DNA from: Eubacterium sp. | GTDB taxonomy: Bacteria > Bacillota > Clostridia > Oscillospirales > Acutalibacteraceae | DNA: 43,139 nucleotides | Direction: 5' to 3' | NCBI GenBank assembly: GCA_015655975.1 | Contig: DVEP01000041.1 | Coordinates: 1-43,139, forward strand | In this document: piece after piece, positions 1 through 8,809 of the stretch | Numbering within the stretch: position 1 is the stretch's first letter | How the letters are laid out: each line of letters begins with the position of its first letter | The notes under the pieces: model-generated | Database searches by the model: none | What the model saw: the letters and a program-made list of their open reading frames with translations, nothing else | Told to the model about the DNA's origin: nothing | Translations under genes and position numbers: made by a program

Positions 1-40
1 ACTGACTCCGCTTGAAAAACGAAATCAGTTTGTTGCTTAA
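1..40 (+). pseudogene. C-terminal end of a probable IS3-family transposase (cut by window edge)
   Basis: Frame 2 reads LTPLEKRNQFVA followed by TAA at 38-40. A final TP-x-E-x-R-x-Q segment resembles the tail of IS3-family OrfB integrases, where a 'TP.E.R' motif sits just before the stop. Only 12 codons are visible, so the identification also leans on the IS-end-like sequence right after it (70-102). It could be the end of an intact element lying left of the window or a remnant. An unrelated coding end is possible. Confidence 0.4.
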
Positions 41-69
41 AATTTAATTATTCTGCCATCGGTGGCCTT

Positions 70-102
70 TTTTGTATTGTCTGCACAATTTGGGGCAGTA
101 CA
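70..102. mobile_element. Probable right end of an IS3-family insertion sequence
   Basis: About 40 bases after the transposase-like stop come a T-rich stretch, then TATTGTCTGCACAATTTGGG and GCAGTACA, ending in CA at 102. IS3-family right ends typically look like this: a T-run, TTGTCT..., a G-run, and a terminal ..CA pairing with a TG.. left end. The left inverted repeat is outside the window, so neither the repeat nor the target duplication can be confirmed. Confidence 0.45.
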
Positions 103-144
103 AAAGAGATTTTTCACTTCATTTTTAATTTAATTTTTTCATAC

Positions 145-201
145 TGTTTTTATTTGAATTTTATTTATGGTATAATTTATATAAATAAAAGCAAAAGGAG
201 A
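145..201 (+). promoter_or_regulatory. Promoter and RBS of mscL
   Basis: TATAAT at 171-176 is preceded by TGG, giving an extended -10 (TGnTATAAT). No good -35 is seen at the expected spacing. An AAAAGGAGAG ribosome site at about 193-201 lies 7 bases before the ATG at 209. Confidence 0.6.
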
Positions 202-208
202 GTCTAAA

Positions 209-697
209 ATGGCAAAAGGTTTTAAAGCTGAATTCAAAGAATTTATCACAAGAGGCAATGTGTTGGACTTAGCAGTCGGCGTTATCATAGGCGGCGCTTT
301 TCAAAAAATTGTCAACTCTTTGGTAAATGATATTGTTATGCCTGTCATCAGTTTAATTACAGGCGGGATTGACTTCAACAATTGGTTTTTAGTGCTCGGC
401 AAAGGAGATTTTGAAACTGCGGAAGCGGCAAAAGCGGCAGGAGTGGCAACTCTCAACTACGGAACATTCATAGGAACGGCGCTTGACTTCTTAATCATGG
501 CTTTTGTAATCTTTATTTTTATAAAAGCAGTCAACACAATTCGAGAAAAAGCCGAAAAAGCGCTCAATATACAAAAACAGGAAGAAACAAAAAGCGAGCC
601 TACAACAAAAGTTTGTCCTTTCTGCAAAAGTGAAATTTCAATTGAAGCAACAAGGTGTCCTCACTGTACATCTGAACTAAATGAGCAAACCAAATAA
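209..697 (+). CDS. mscL: Large-conductance mechanosensitive channel MscL with zinc-ribbon tail
   Basis: MscL forms a homopentameric membrane pore that opens under hypo-osmotic shock. The N-terminus (KGFKAEFKEFITRGNVLDLA) followed by AVGVIIGGAFQKIVNSLVNDI is the family signature: amphipathic N-helix, then TM1. TM2 lies near residues 88-107, followed by a charged helix. The 162-residue protein is longer than the typical 120-150 because it ends in a zinc ribbon with Cys136, Cys139, Cys150 and Cys153 (CPFC-x10-CPHC). Such tails occur on membrane proteins of Firmicutes; its role here is unknown. The gene is monocistronic, with an extended -10 promoter upstream and a strong terminator downstream. 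The ATG has an excellent RBS. Confidence 0.96.
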   Translation: MAKGFKAEFKEFITRGNVLDLAVGVIIGGAFQKIVNSLVNDIVMPVISLITGGIDFNNWFLVLGKGDFETAEAAKAAGVATLNYGTFIGTALDFLIMAFVIFIFIKAVNTIREKAEKALNIQKQEETKSEPTTKVCPFCKSEISIEATRCPHCTSELNEQTK

Positions 698-737
698 AAA
701 AATATAAACGCCTGAAAATTCAGGCGTTTATATTTTT
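698..737. terminator. Bidirectional terminator between mscL and the toprim gene
   Basis: The inverted repeat AAATATAAACGCCTG / CAGGCGTTTATATTT has a 6-base loop (AAAATT) and is flanked by A-run and T-run, so it can terminate both convergent genes. The stop codon of the minus-strand gene (728-730) lies inside its right arm. Confidence 0.9.
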
Positions 738-1303
738 GCAATTAAATCTTTGTATTCTTCAAAAGTCAGCGTTGAATTTAAAACTTCCAAAAACGAATTT
801 GAAGACAGAAATTCGGGAAGTTCAAGCATTTTCAAAAGTTTTTTCCTTTTTTCCTTACTTCCTGCACAACCCGAGAGTCCGTCTTCAAAAAGCGTTGCAG
901 TTGTAATGATTTGTCTGTCTTCATCAACACACTCAATACCAAGCGAACTCAGTCTTTCAAGTAAAATTTTACTGTCAATGCCCTCTACTCCGAGTTTTCC
1001 CTCTTTTGAATACTTTGTTTTTCTTTTTTCTTTTCCGAAAATATCGGGTGTATATATATTTTTAATTTGACTTTTCGGAACAGCCGATTCTATGTAGTGC
1101 CGAATTTGAAAACCGCTTGCGTCGGAATCTGTTAAAATTATTATTCCTCTTTCTTTTGCAATTTTCTTTATAAATTTAAGTCTTGATTTATCCTTATATA
1201 TTCCGAAACCGTTTGTTTCTATAATTAAAGTATCTACAATATTTGACAATTTGATTTTGTCATATTTTCCCTCGACAATTATTGCCTCTTTGATTTTAAG
1301 CAT
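728..1303 (-). CDS. Toprim/DUF4093 protein, RNase M5-like
   Basis: Residues 1-90 form a toprim domain: the catalytic Glu11 in IIVEGKYDK and the metal-binding pair Asp59/Asp61 in LTDSDASG are present, as in ribonuclease M5, which matures 5S rRNA in low-GC Gram-positives. The C-terminal half corresponds to the DUF4093 extension found in clostridial RNase M5-like proteins. I chose the start at 1303 (191 aa) because GAGGG lies 6 bases upstream; a further in-frame ATG at 1327 lies inside holA. Only one base separates this ATG from the holA stop, so it is translationally coupled in the lacZ-comEC-holA unit. The RNase M5 role is by family resemblance; no 5S rRNA gene is in the window. Confidence 0.82.
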   Translation of the reverse strand: MLKIKEAIIVEGKYDKIKLSNIVDTLIIETNGFGIYKDKSRLKFIKKIAKERGIIILTDSDASGFQIRHYIESAVPKSQIKNIYTPDIFGKEKRKTKYSKEGKLGVEGIDSKILLERLSSLGIECVDEDRQIITTATLFEDGLSGCAGSKEKRKKLLKMLELPEFLSSNSFLEVLNSTLTFEEYKDLIAKI

Positions 1304-1304
1304 A

Positions 1305-2342
1305 CTATCCCTCTTTTGTAACAACAAGCAGTTTTACAAGTGATTCTTCAATGACAAACTTCGGGTCAACCGCCGTTGATTTCAGTTTTATATCTGCCTC
1401 GTTAAGAATATCTATACAATTTCTCAACTGTTCCAAAGAAAGCCTTGAGCAGTCTCGAAGCGCATTTCTGAGTGCAAATTCTCTGCCCCTGTACCTATAA
1501 GCATTGAAAACTTCCGTCAAATCTTTTCCCGAAGATTTTGCAAGTTTTGCCCTGTACATATCTACAAAACAAGAAGAAATTACCGACAAAATAATTATCG
1601 GTTTTTCTCTTTGCTCAAAAAGAGTGTTCAGTATCGAATAAGCCGAATTATAGTCATCTCTCAATATCGCCTTAGATATATCATACACGCGGGCCTGAAG
1701 CGATTTTACGCAAACTGAGTCAATATCTTTTTTAGAAATTTCTTCATTTTCACAAAAAAAACAAAGTTTTTCAAGTTCGTTGAGCAAGGTTGTCAAATCT
1801 GCTCCGACTATGGAAACCATATATTTAGCGTCATTTTGTGAAATGACTTTTTTTCTTTTTTTAGCACCCGAAATAATGAGTTTGACTAAATCGTACTCTG
1901 TTTTTCTGTCAAGTTTTACACAACAGGCAGATTTTGAAAAAGCATTTTCAACACTTTTGAATTTTGAATTTTTCTTCGTATCAAATTCTACGGTATCATA
2001 CTTGAAAATTAGTATTGTGCTCTCGGGCATATCCGAAATATACTGTGTAAGTTCTTTGACTTCATTTGCGCTTGAAAACGGATAGTCTCCTACTAAAACA
2101 AGTCTGTACTCGCTCATCATAGGCATTAATTCACAATTTCTCAAAATATCATCTAAAGAATATGATTTTCCCTCAAAGTACCTGAAGTCTATATCTGTCG
2201 CTTCTTTCGGAATGACTTTTGATTTTATTTTAGAAACATAGAAGTCTTTTAAATATGTTTCATCGCCGTAGATTAAGTACGCATTTTGAAATTCCTTTTG
2301 CGCTATTTGTTTTTTTAATTCCGACTCAGTTATATTTCCCAT
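1305..2342 (-). CDS. holA: DNA polymerase III delta subunit
   Basis: Delta is the clamp-loader subunit that opens the beta clamp at the replication fork. The 345-residue protein has the family's features: the N-terminal NAYLIYGDETYLKD segment, a degenerate AAA+ fold, and the C-terminal collar domain with DPKFVIEESLVKLLV near the end. The comEC-holA order is the same as in Bacillus and many Clostridia. The start ATG lies 13 bases inside the comEC end, with AGAAGGGA as RBS, so the two are coupled. Expected to be essential. Confidence 0.93.
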   Translation of the reverse strand: MGNITESELKKQIAQKEFQNAYLIYGDETYLKDFYVSKIKSKVIPKEATDIDFRYFEGKSYSLDDILRNCELMPMMSEYRLVLVGDYPFSSANEVKELTQYISDMPESTILIFKYDTVEFDTKKNSKFKSVENAFSKSACCVKLDRKTEYDLVKLIISGAKKRKKVISQNDAKYMVSIVGADLTTLLNELEKLCFFCENEEISKKDIDSVCVKSLQARVYDISKAILRDDYNSAYSILNTLFEQREKPIIILSVISSCFVDMYRAKLAKSSGKDLTEVFNAYRYRGREFALRNALRDCSRLSLEQLRNCIDILNEADIKLKSTAVDPKFVIEESLVKLLVVTKEG

Positions 2343-4471
2343 TCAAAGTCCCTTCTGTAAGTTGTTTGCCTGTTTTGAGAAAAAGCAAACATATAGCCGT
2401 TTTCAAGACTCAGTTCATCTTGCTCAGGCGATTTTTTAATTACGCAATTCGCAGTTTGGCAATCTGATTTTCCGTTATTTGACACAAACAACTCACAAGG
2501 AATATTGCAACTGCCGTTTGAATTGTCAAAAACTATCTTTTTCCCGTATATATCAACTATTATATTATAGTTATTTTTACTGTCGTATCTATATTTTACA
2601 TTAACACCGTACCATAAATCAATACTGATATTGTCGTTCAATATGAGATTGTCGCACTTCAAATTCATACCTATCTCGTCGTTTTCGTAGGGAACAACTA
2701 TATTTTCAATCTGACATTGACGCGATATTTTTTCTGCGTTTTCACACTCGGTTTTATTATACGAAGGAATAACCCACAAAACAACCTTTTTATTTTTGCC
2801 CGAAGCAAGATTTATTATATCGTAGTATGTTGATTTACCTGTACCGATAACGGCGTATTCATCATCCTTACAAATTACAAGTGAAGAACTGCCGTATGAT
2901 GACGGACAAACCCGCACATAAACACTTCTGCTGTCTGTCACCAAAACCGCAAGTGAAGAAAAGGCAAGTATCAGACTGCTGAAAACAGCGGCTATTTTTA
3001 AAGAATGTTTGTTTTTCAAAATAAATGCAAATGCAAATATCAAAAGAACTGCGCACACGGCAAAATAAAAGACTGTTTCATCTATTGAAACTGTACTGAA
3101 TTTAACATCTGCAAAAATTTCTGTGATTTTTATGATTATTTTACCAAACAAATCTGTTACAAAAATGAGAATATCTGACAAATACGGAACAAAGCCGAAC
3201 ACAAACGCAAGAAGCGACAAAACCATAGTAACATTTGCAAGAGGTACAAGCACGATATTTGCCAAAACCGACGCTAAACTTACAGTATGGAAAAACAGCA
3301 ACATTATCGGCAAAGTGAACAATGTTACTCCGACGGTTATTATTACACTTTGAGCGACAACAATAAAAATTTTAAACAAAATATTTTTACGGTCATTTTT
3401 ATATATCAAATTTTCGGGCAAATATGACGAAAGTTTCTTAACAACAGTAAGTAAAGCCAGCGTTGCCGTACAAGACAGCAATGCACTTATATCGACAGCC
3501 GCAAAGGGATTGAGGCAAATTATAAAAACAGAAAATCCAAGAGAATTCAAAGCGTCTGCCTGTTTCTTTACAACACCTGCCACAAGCAAAACGCCGAGCA
3601 TTATTGATGAACGAATTACAGACTTTGTAAAACCGCTGAGCGAACAATAACAAGCGAGCACAAACAACACGACACAAACATTTATCTTTTCGTTCACACG
3701 CAATCTTTTTAAAAAGATGTACAACATTCCGCCCAAAATTGATGTATTCAGTCCGCTTACCGCCATCAAATGCGTTACGCCGGAAGAACGAAAATAAGAA
3801 TACACTCGCTCCGACATTTCACTTGTATCACCTATCAAAAGAGCGCACGACAAAGTTCCTCTGTCGTTGCCCATATTTAAAGCGAAAAAGTTTTTAATCT
3901 CTTTTCGCAAATTGATTATATACCTGTTCAAACTACGAACGGTTTTACCTGTCTTTTTGTACTCTTTCACATTTCCGCTGACATAAATATTTTTAGAATA
4001 GTTGCCGTACGAGTCAAAAGCACTGCTACCTGTTGAACGAAACTCAACTTTACACAAAAGTTCATCGTAGGCCTCTGCTTCAATTTTCTTGTCCGACTTC
4101 AGTTTAATACTGATATTTTTCGGCGCACCGTCAAGATAGATATTTGAAACTTTCGCATAGTAAACATATTTGCCGTTTGACTTTTGAGGCAAATCTGTAA
4201 TATATGCGTTGCAAACAGCGGTTTTACCGTCTAAAAATTGCACTACAAAATCTGCCGTAGAAGTAAAAGAAATAAACAAAATACAGGCAAGCAACGCCGA
4301 ACCGAGAGATATCGGAACGGCAAGCGCAAGCCTGTATTTTTTAATAGTCAATGACAACACGAGCAAAACGGCAACAAAGCCGATAAAATACCCTGCTATA
4401 TCAGGAAAAACATTGAGAAAAATCAATACAACTGCCATCGAAAAGCCAATGTGTGCAAAAATCCTCTTCAA
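2330..4471 (-). CDS. comEC: ComEC/Rec2-family DNA uptake channel, degenerate MBL domain
   Basis: ComEC is the inner-membrane channel for single-stranded DNA in natural transformation. This 713-residue protein has N-terminal TM helices, an OB-like DUF4131 region (about 80-170), and the multi-TM competence domain from about 200 to 510 with the signature GVTHLMAVSGLN at 231-242; most homologues have His where Asn242 stands. The C-terminal part (about 515-713) sits where a metallo-beta-lactamase domain is expected but lacks the HxHxDH zinc motif: the corresponding strand reads VLWVIPSYNKTE. The start is a TTG at 4471 with AAAGGGG 8 bases upstream. It follows lacZ by 22 bases and overlaps holA by 13. 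Confidence 0.9.
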   Translation of the reverse strand: MKRIFAHIGFSMAVVLIFLNVFPDIAGYFIGFVAVLLVLSLTIKKYRLALAVPISLGSALLACILFISFTSTADFVVQFLDGKTAVCNAYITDLPQKSNGKYVYYAKVSNIYLDGAPKNISIKLKSDKKIEAEAYDELLCKVEFRSTGSSAFDSYGNYSKNIYVSGNVKEYKKTGKTVRSLNRYIINLRKEIKNFFALNMGNDRGTLSCALLIGDTSEMSERVYSYFRSSGVTHLMAVSGLNTSILGGMLYIFLKRLRVNEKINVCVVLFVLACYCSLSGFTKSVIRSSIMLGVLLVAGVVKKQADALNSLGFSVFIICLNPFAAVDISALLSCTATLALLTVVKKLSSYLPENLIYKNDRKNILFKIFIVVAQSVIITVGVTLFTLPIMLLFFHTVSLASVLANIVLVPLANVTMVLSLLAFVFGFVPYLSDILIFVTDLFGKIIIKITEIFADVKFSTVSIDETVFYFAVCAVLLIFAFAFILKNKHSLKIAAVFSSLILAFSSLAVLVTDSRSVYVRVCPSSYGSSSLVICKDDEYAVIGTGKSTYYDIINLASGKNKKVVLWVIPSYNKTECENAEKISRQCQIENIVVPYENDEIGMNLKCDNLILNDNISIDLWYGVNVKYRYDSKNNYNIIVDIYGKKIVFDNSNGSCNIPCELFVSNNGKSDCQTANCVIKKSPEQDELSLENGYMFAFSQNRQTTYRRDFEWEI

Positions 4472-4493
4472 TGTTATCCCCTTTCAAAAAGTT

Positions 4494-7400
4494 TTAATCT
4501 ACTATTTCCATCAAGAAACAATATGACAATTTTTCACCTGCGTGAATGATGTACGGTTCACGCAGACAAGAGAAGCCCGGCATATCTCCGCCTACGCCTC
4601 TTTGACACATATCTATTGTAATATAGTTGAAGTCCTTGTATTCAATTTCGTGAATATGAGTGAATTTTTCAAGTTCATCTGTTGTATAGTTATGTGCGCT
4701 GAAATCTATAGTTTTATCATAGTACGATGTAAATTTAACACCAAAACCGTTGTCGTCTGTAAACGAAACATATCTGACATCTGTTCTGTTGCCGTTTTCC
4801 TGCGGACGCATATAGCGGTGCTCAAGTTCCTTTACATTTGACTGATACTTACCGATTTTTGCGCCTCGTTTACGGTCGCAGTAAATTTCCTGCGGTCCTC
4901 TGCCGTACCACTTGACATTGTCAAAAGATTTGTCAACAGCCATTTTGTAGCCGAAGCGAAGCATTTCAAATGCAGGAACACCACTGTGACTTACATACAA
5001 TCTGCCGTCGTTATATACACGATATGTTGTGAACAATTTTGAAATAAACACAGTTGACATTGCGCACCTGATTTCAACATAGTTTTCTGTTTGCGAAACC
5101 TCTGTTTTAAGCATTTTAACAGAATTTGTAGCAACTCTCCACTTGTACAGCGGATGAAGTTTAATCAACGGAACAACGAAGTTAAGGAAATCTATATCGT
5201 TATCTGTAAGAGCTCGGAAATAGTTTGGTTCCATAGGCTGAACGAGTATTTCTCTGCCTTTGTGTCTGTATGAAACAACTCTGCCGTCTTTAATCTCAAC
5301 CGAAAAGGCACTGCCTTTAACAACTGCCCCTTTTGCTGTTTTTTCAAATGAAATCAGTTCATTTGACTTCTTCAATTTCGGTTTGCATCTATCTTTGAGC
5401 ACAAACTGATTCCATGAAAGTTCGTAGCCCGAATCGCACCAAACTTCAGCGTCTTTCTTGAGGAAAGATACAGTCAAGACGCATTCTTTTTCCGGCAAAC
5501 TTTCAATATCATAGTCAATTTTTATCTTTTCGGTTGTAAGAGGAGCAACTTCAAATTCAAGTTCTCCGCTCTGAATTTCACTGCCCTCTGCCTCTATCTT
5601 CCAAACGCACTTGTAGTCAGAAACATTTGTAAACAACATTTTATTTCTCACTTCAAATTCGCCTTTTTCAAGGTCAACATCGCTTGTAATGATATATTGG
5701 TAGCCTTTTTTCACTTCATAGATAGACGGCTGAAGACTTCTGTCGGCACCGATTATACCGTTTGCGCAGAAATATGTATTTGAGCCCGTCAAAGCAGTCG
5801 TATTGGGAATATCTATTGTCGGACGAGGCTCGTCTTTTTCAAAGTCTGTACCGTAGAGCCACAAGTCCTGACCGTTTTCACCCTTTCTTTTGAGAGCCTG
5901 GTCAACAAAGTCCCATATAAAACCGCCGCACATATTGTCATATCTGTCAAAATCATCAATATATTCTTGGAAATTGCCGAGTGAATTTTCCATTGCGTGA
6001 GCATATTCACAAAGCAAAACAGGTTTGCCTTTATACATTTCGGGTTTAATCGGTTTACTGTCTGCGGCAAGTTGATTTGCTACATTGTCATAAAGACTGA
6101 TTTTAATTTCTTCTTTGTTCCCGAGTTTTTCCATAATGTCTTTTGTCGGATACATTCTTGAAATTACATCTGACTTTGTAAGGTCAAAATCGCCTTCATA
6201 GTGGAATTGTCTTGTATCGTCAAGTTTAAGAGCGGCTTCTTTCATACGGGCATAGTTGTCGCCGTCGCCTGCTTCATTGCCCAAAGACCACATAAAGATA
6301 CAAGGATTGTTTCTGTCACGCAAAACCATTCTTTCAATACGGTCAACAACTGCGTCTGTCCATACAGGATTGCTTCCGGGAACGCCTTTTCTTCTTACGC
6401 CGTGTGTTTCAACTTCGCACTCGTCCATAACATACAAACCGTATTTATTGCACATTTCATAGAAATACGGGTCGTCGGGATAGTGAGAAGTACGAACTGC
6501 ATTGATATTGTGGCGTTTCATTATTCCTAAATCTTGGGAATATCTTTCAACAGGTACTGCCCATGCGTGGTCGGGGTCGAAATCGTGGCGGTTAACACCG
6601 TAAATCATAAGCGGTTTACCGTTATAGTAAATTTTTTCGCCTATAATCTCAACCTTTTTAAAGCCGACAGTATAAGTTTTAACACTCGTTATTGACCTGC
6701 CGTTTTTAAGTTTGATAACCAAAGTGTAAGTTTGCGGGTCTTCTGCCGACCATTTACGAGGGTTTTCAATATCTTTTTTGAAACTGAAAACAGTCGTGTC
6801 ATCTTTATCTTCAACAGTTGCTGTGCCTAAATTTATTTTTCCGTTTGTGTCGATAAGTTCTGCCGTAACGGAAAGTTTGCCTCCGCTTTCGGCATAGTTT
6901 TTAACATAAACATCAAGTCTTGTATCGGAATTTACGCACTCTTTATCAAGATATGTTCTGAAAAAGAAATCTCTGATACATGACTTCGGCTCGCTGTAAA
7001 TGTACACTTCTCTGTAAATACCGCAAAGCCACCACATATCCTGGTCTTCAAGATATGTACCGTCGCTGTATCTGTAAACTTTTGCGGTAACTTGGTTTTC
7101 CCCTTTTTTTACAAACTCTGTAATATCAAATTCGTGAGGCGTCATTGAACCCTGGGAGTACCCTACAAATTCGCCGTTAACATAGACCTCGAGAGCTGCT
7201 TTTGCAGCACCGAAATGAATGAAAACTTCTCGATTGTCAAAATTTTCAGGCAAATCAAAGTTTCTTCTGTAAATACCTATTTCCTGAAGACTGTGATTGA
7301 TGCAGGGAATTTTACTTTTACTTCTGCTGATAGCCTTCGGAAATGTGCTTGCATAATAGTAAGGAACGCTGTAACCCTCCGTCTGCCAAACAGACGGAAC

Positions 7401-7634
7401 CTTTATCTCACCCCAAGAAGAATCGTCCAAATCTTCTGCATAGAAATTTTGCGGTTCGTTTTCAAGTCCGCGCTGCCAATGAAACTTCCATACTCCGTTC
7501 AAAGTCATTTTGTACTCTGACTGCTCGCCCGACAGCGCTTTTTTCTCATTGTCGAACGGCATAGCAATGACATGACCGTCTTCCTTATTTATTTTTATAA
7601 TAGACGGATTTTCCCAAAAATGTTTTGAAACCAT
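4494..7634 (-). CDS. lacZ: Beta-galactosidase, GH2 family
   Basis: Hydrolyses terminal beta-D-galactosides. At 1046 residues it matches the long LacZ type: jelly-roll sugar-binding domain (about 40-220), Ig-like domain, TIM barrel (about 330-630), Ig-like domain and the large C-terminal beta-sandwich (about 780-1040). The acid/base Glu454 sits in WSLGNEAGDG and the nucleophile Glu543 in LLCEYAHAMEN; NRHDFDPDHAWAV and RTSHYPDDPYFYEMCN are other family motifs. There is no signal peptide, so it is cytoplasmic. It has its own promoter and a strong RBS (AAGGGGG). No lactose permease or regulator is adjacent, and no terminator separates it from comEC. Confidence 0.95.
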   Translation of the reverse strand: MVSKHFWENPSIIKINKEDGHVIAMPFDNEKKALSGEQSEYKMTLNGVWKFHWQRGLENEPQNFYAEDLDDSSWGEIKVPSVWQTEGYSVPYYYASTFPKAISRSKSKIPCINHSLQEIGIYRRNFDLPENFDNREVFIHFGAAKAALEVYVNGEFVGYSQGSMTPHEFDITEFVKKGENQVTAKVYRYSDGTYLEDQDMWWLCGIYREVYIYSEPKSCIRDFFFRTYLDKECVNSDTRLDVYVKNYAESGGKLSVTAELIDTNGKINLGTATVEDKDDTTVFSFKKDIENPRKWSAEDPQTYTLVIKLKNGRSITSVKTYTVGFKKVEIIGEKIYYNGKPLMIYGVNRHDFDPDHAWAVPVERYSQDLGIMKRHNINAVRTSHYPDDPYFYEMCNKYGLYVMDECEVETHGVRRKGVPGSNPVWTDAVVDRIERMVLRDRNNPCIFMWSLGNEAGDGDNYARMKEAALKLDDTRQFHYEGDFDLTKSDVISRMYPTKDIMEKLGNKEEIKISLYDNVANQLAADSKPIKPEMYKGKPVLLCEYAHAMENSLGNFQEYIDDFDRYDNMCGGFIWDFVDQALKRKGENGQDLWLYGTDFEKDEPRPTIDIPNTTALTGSNTYFCANGIIGADRSLQPSIYEVKKGYQYIITSDVDLEKGEFEVRNKMLFTNVSDYKCVWKIEAEGSEIQSGELEFEVAPLTTEKIKIDYDIESLPEKECVLTVSFLKKDAEVWCDSGYELSWNQFVLKDRCKPKLKKSNELISFEKTAKGAVVKGSAFSVEIKDGRVVSYRHKGREILVQPMEPNYFRALTDNDIDFLNFVVPLIKLHPLYKWRVATNSVKMLKTEVSQTENYVEIRCAMSTVFISKLFTTYRVYNDGRLYVSHSGVPAFEMLRFGYKMAVDKSFDNVKWYGRGPQEIYCDRKRGAKIGKYQSNVKELEHRYMRPQENGNRTDVRYVSFTDDNGFGVKFTSYYDKTIDFSAHNYTTDELEKFTHIHEIEYKDFNYITIDMCQRGVGGDMPGFSCLREPYIIHAGEKLSYCFLMEIVD

Positions 7635-7640
7635 TGTTTA

Positions 7641-7691
7641 ACCCCCTTAAACTAATGACAATAGTATAAAGTAAAATTATATAAAAGTCAA
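7641..7691 (-). promoter_or_regulatory. Promoter and RBS of lacZ
   Basis: On the minus strand TTGACT (7691-7686), a 17-base spacer, and TATACT (7668-7663), followed by the AAGGGGGT ribosome site near 7641-7648. It is back-to-back with the femX promoter; only 11 bases separate the two -35 boxes (7686-7691 and 7703-7708). Confidence 0.75.
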
Positions 7692-7702
7692 CAAATGAAA
7701 AC

Positions 7703-7731
7703 TTGTTAAAGCCGTCATAATGTGGTACAAT
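7703..7731 (+). promoter_or_regulatory. Promoter of the femX-alr operon
   Basis: TTGTTA (7703-7708), exactly 17 bases, TACAAT (7726-7731) preceded by TGTGG. The leader is short (about 35 bases) and contains GAGG 10 bases before the ATG at 7772. Confidence 0.7.
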
Positions 7732-7771
7732 AAACCAAGAAAATAAATTTTAATAAACGAGGCATATATTA

Positions 7772-8809
7772 ATGATTGAAAGAGTAAACAAAAACAATCT
7801 TGACGAATACGAAAACTTTATCAAAAACCACCCGAGAGGTCTTTTTATGCACTCTTCAAAATGGGGAAAAGTAAAATCTTCTTGGAAATGGGAAGCTATC
7901 ATTGACCGCGATGAAAACGGAGTAATCAAAGGCAGTGCAGCCGTACTGATACGAAGCGTACCTGTAATTAAATCGTCTTTACTTTATTGTTGCAGAGGTT
8001 TTGTATGCGATATAGACGACACACAGACTTTTGACGAACTTTTTGACGGTCTTCTTCGCCTTGCAAAAGAATACAAAGGTTACTGTATTAAATTCGACCC
8101 CGAAATCAGCAAAGAACACACCGAATACAAAAAGCACCTGATTGACAAAGGCTTTAAAGAATTGAACCCGGGCTGTCTTGACTTTGAAAATGTTCAGCCG
8201 AAATTTGTATATTGTTTTGACTACGACAATAAAACAGAAGAAGAACTGATGTTACAATTCAAGCCCGATTACAGAAACCGTATCAGAAAAGCGTCAAGAA
8301 AAGGCGTTGAAGTTAAAATTGTGGGAAAAGAAGCACTTGATGATTTCACGGCTATAATGCGTGAGACGGGTGAAAGAGACGGTTTTTCAACAAGACCTGC
8401 ATCCTACTTTGCTTCTATTATGGACAACCTCGGGGACGATTGCCGTCTGTATATGGCGTACTACGAAGGAAAAGCCATTGCAGGAACTCTCGCTATCAGA
8501 TGGGGCAAAAATGTTATGAAATATCAATACGGCGCTTCATCTAACTCCAACAGAAATGTTTACCCGAACTATCTTTTACAGTGGGAAATGATAAAATGGG
8601 GACTTGAAAGCGGTTGTCGTATTTACGATTTCGGCGGAATAAGCGGAGATATTGAAAACACGGAAAACTCACACTACGGTTTGTGGCGTTTCAAACACGG
8701 TTTCAACGGATATATGGTTGAATTTGTCGGAGAATTTGACTATGTCATAAATCCGTTTGTTTACAAAGCATATAACATTGCAACAGAACTTAGGAGTAAA
8801 TTACACTGA
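7772..8809 (+). CDS. FemX/FemAB-type peptidoglycan bridge aminoacyltransferase
   Basis: FemABX enzymes use aminoacyl-tRNA to add amino acids to the lysine side chain of lipid II, building the interpeptide bridge. The 345 residues cover the two GNAT-like subdomains. Supporting segments are the N-terminal HPRGLFMHSSKWGKVK (typical 'N..q...W..vk'), FKPDYRNRIRKASRKGVEV before the second GNAT fold, and the C-terminal YPNYLLQWEMIKWGLESG and YDFGGISGD. The stop TGA shares a base with the ATG of the racemase gene (TGATG), so the two are translationally coupled. Which amino acid it adds cannot be read from the sequence; the coupling to a racemase-like gene is suggestive. Confidence 0.9.
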   Translation: MIERVNKNNLDEYENFIKNHPRGLFMHSSKWGKVKSSWKWEAIIDRDENGVIKGSAAVLIRSVPVIKSSLLYCCRGFVCDIDDTQTFDELFDGLLRLAKEYKGYCIKFDPEISKEHTEYKKHLIDKGFKELNPGCLDFENVQPKFVYCFDYDNKTEEELMLQFKPDYRNRIRKASRKGVEVKIVGKEALDDFTAIMRETGERDGFSTRPASYFASIMDNLGDDCRLYMAYYEGKAIAGTLAIRWGKNVMKYQYGASSNSNRNVYPNYLLQWEMIKWGLESGCRIYDFGGISGDIENTENSHYGLWRFKHGFNGYMVEFVGEFDYVINPFVYKAYNIATELRSKLH

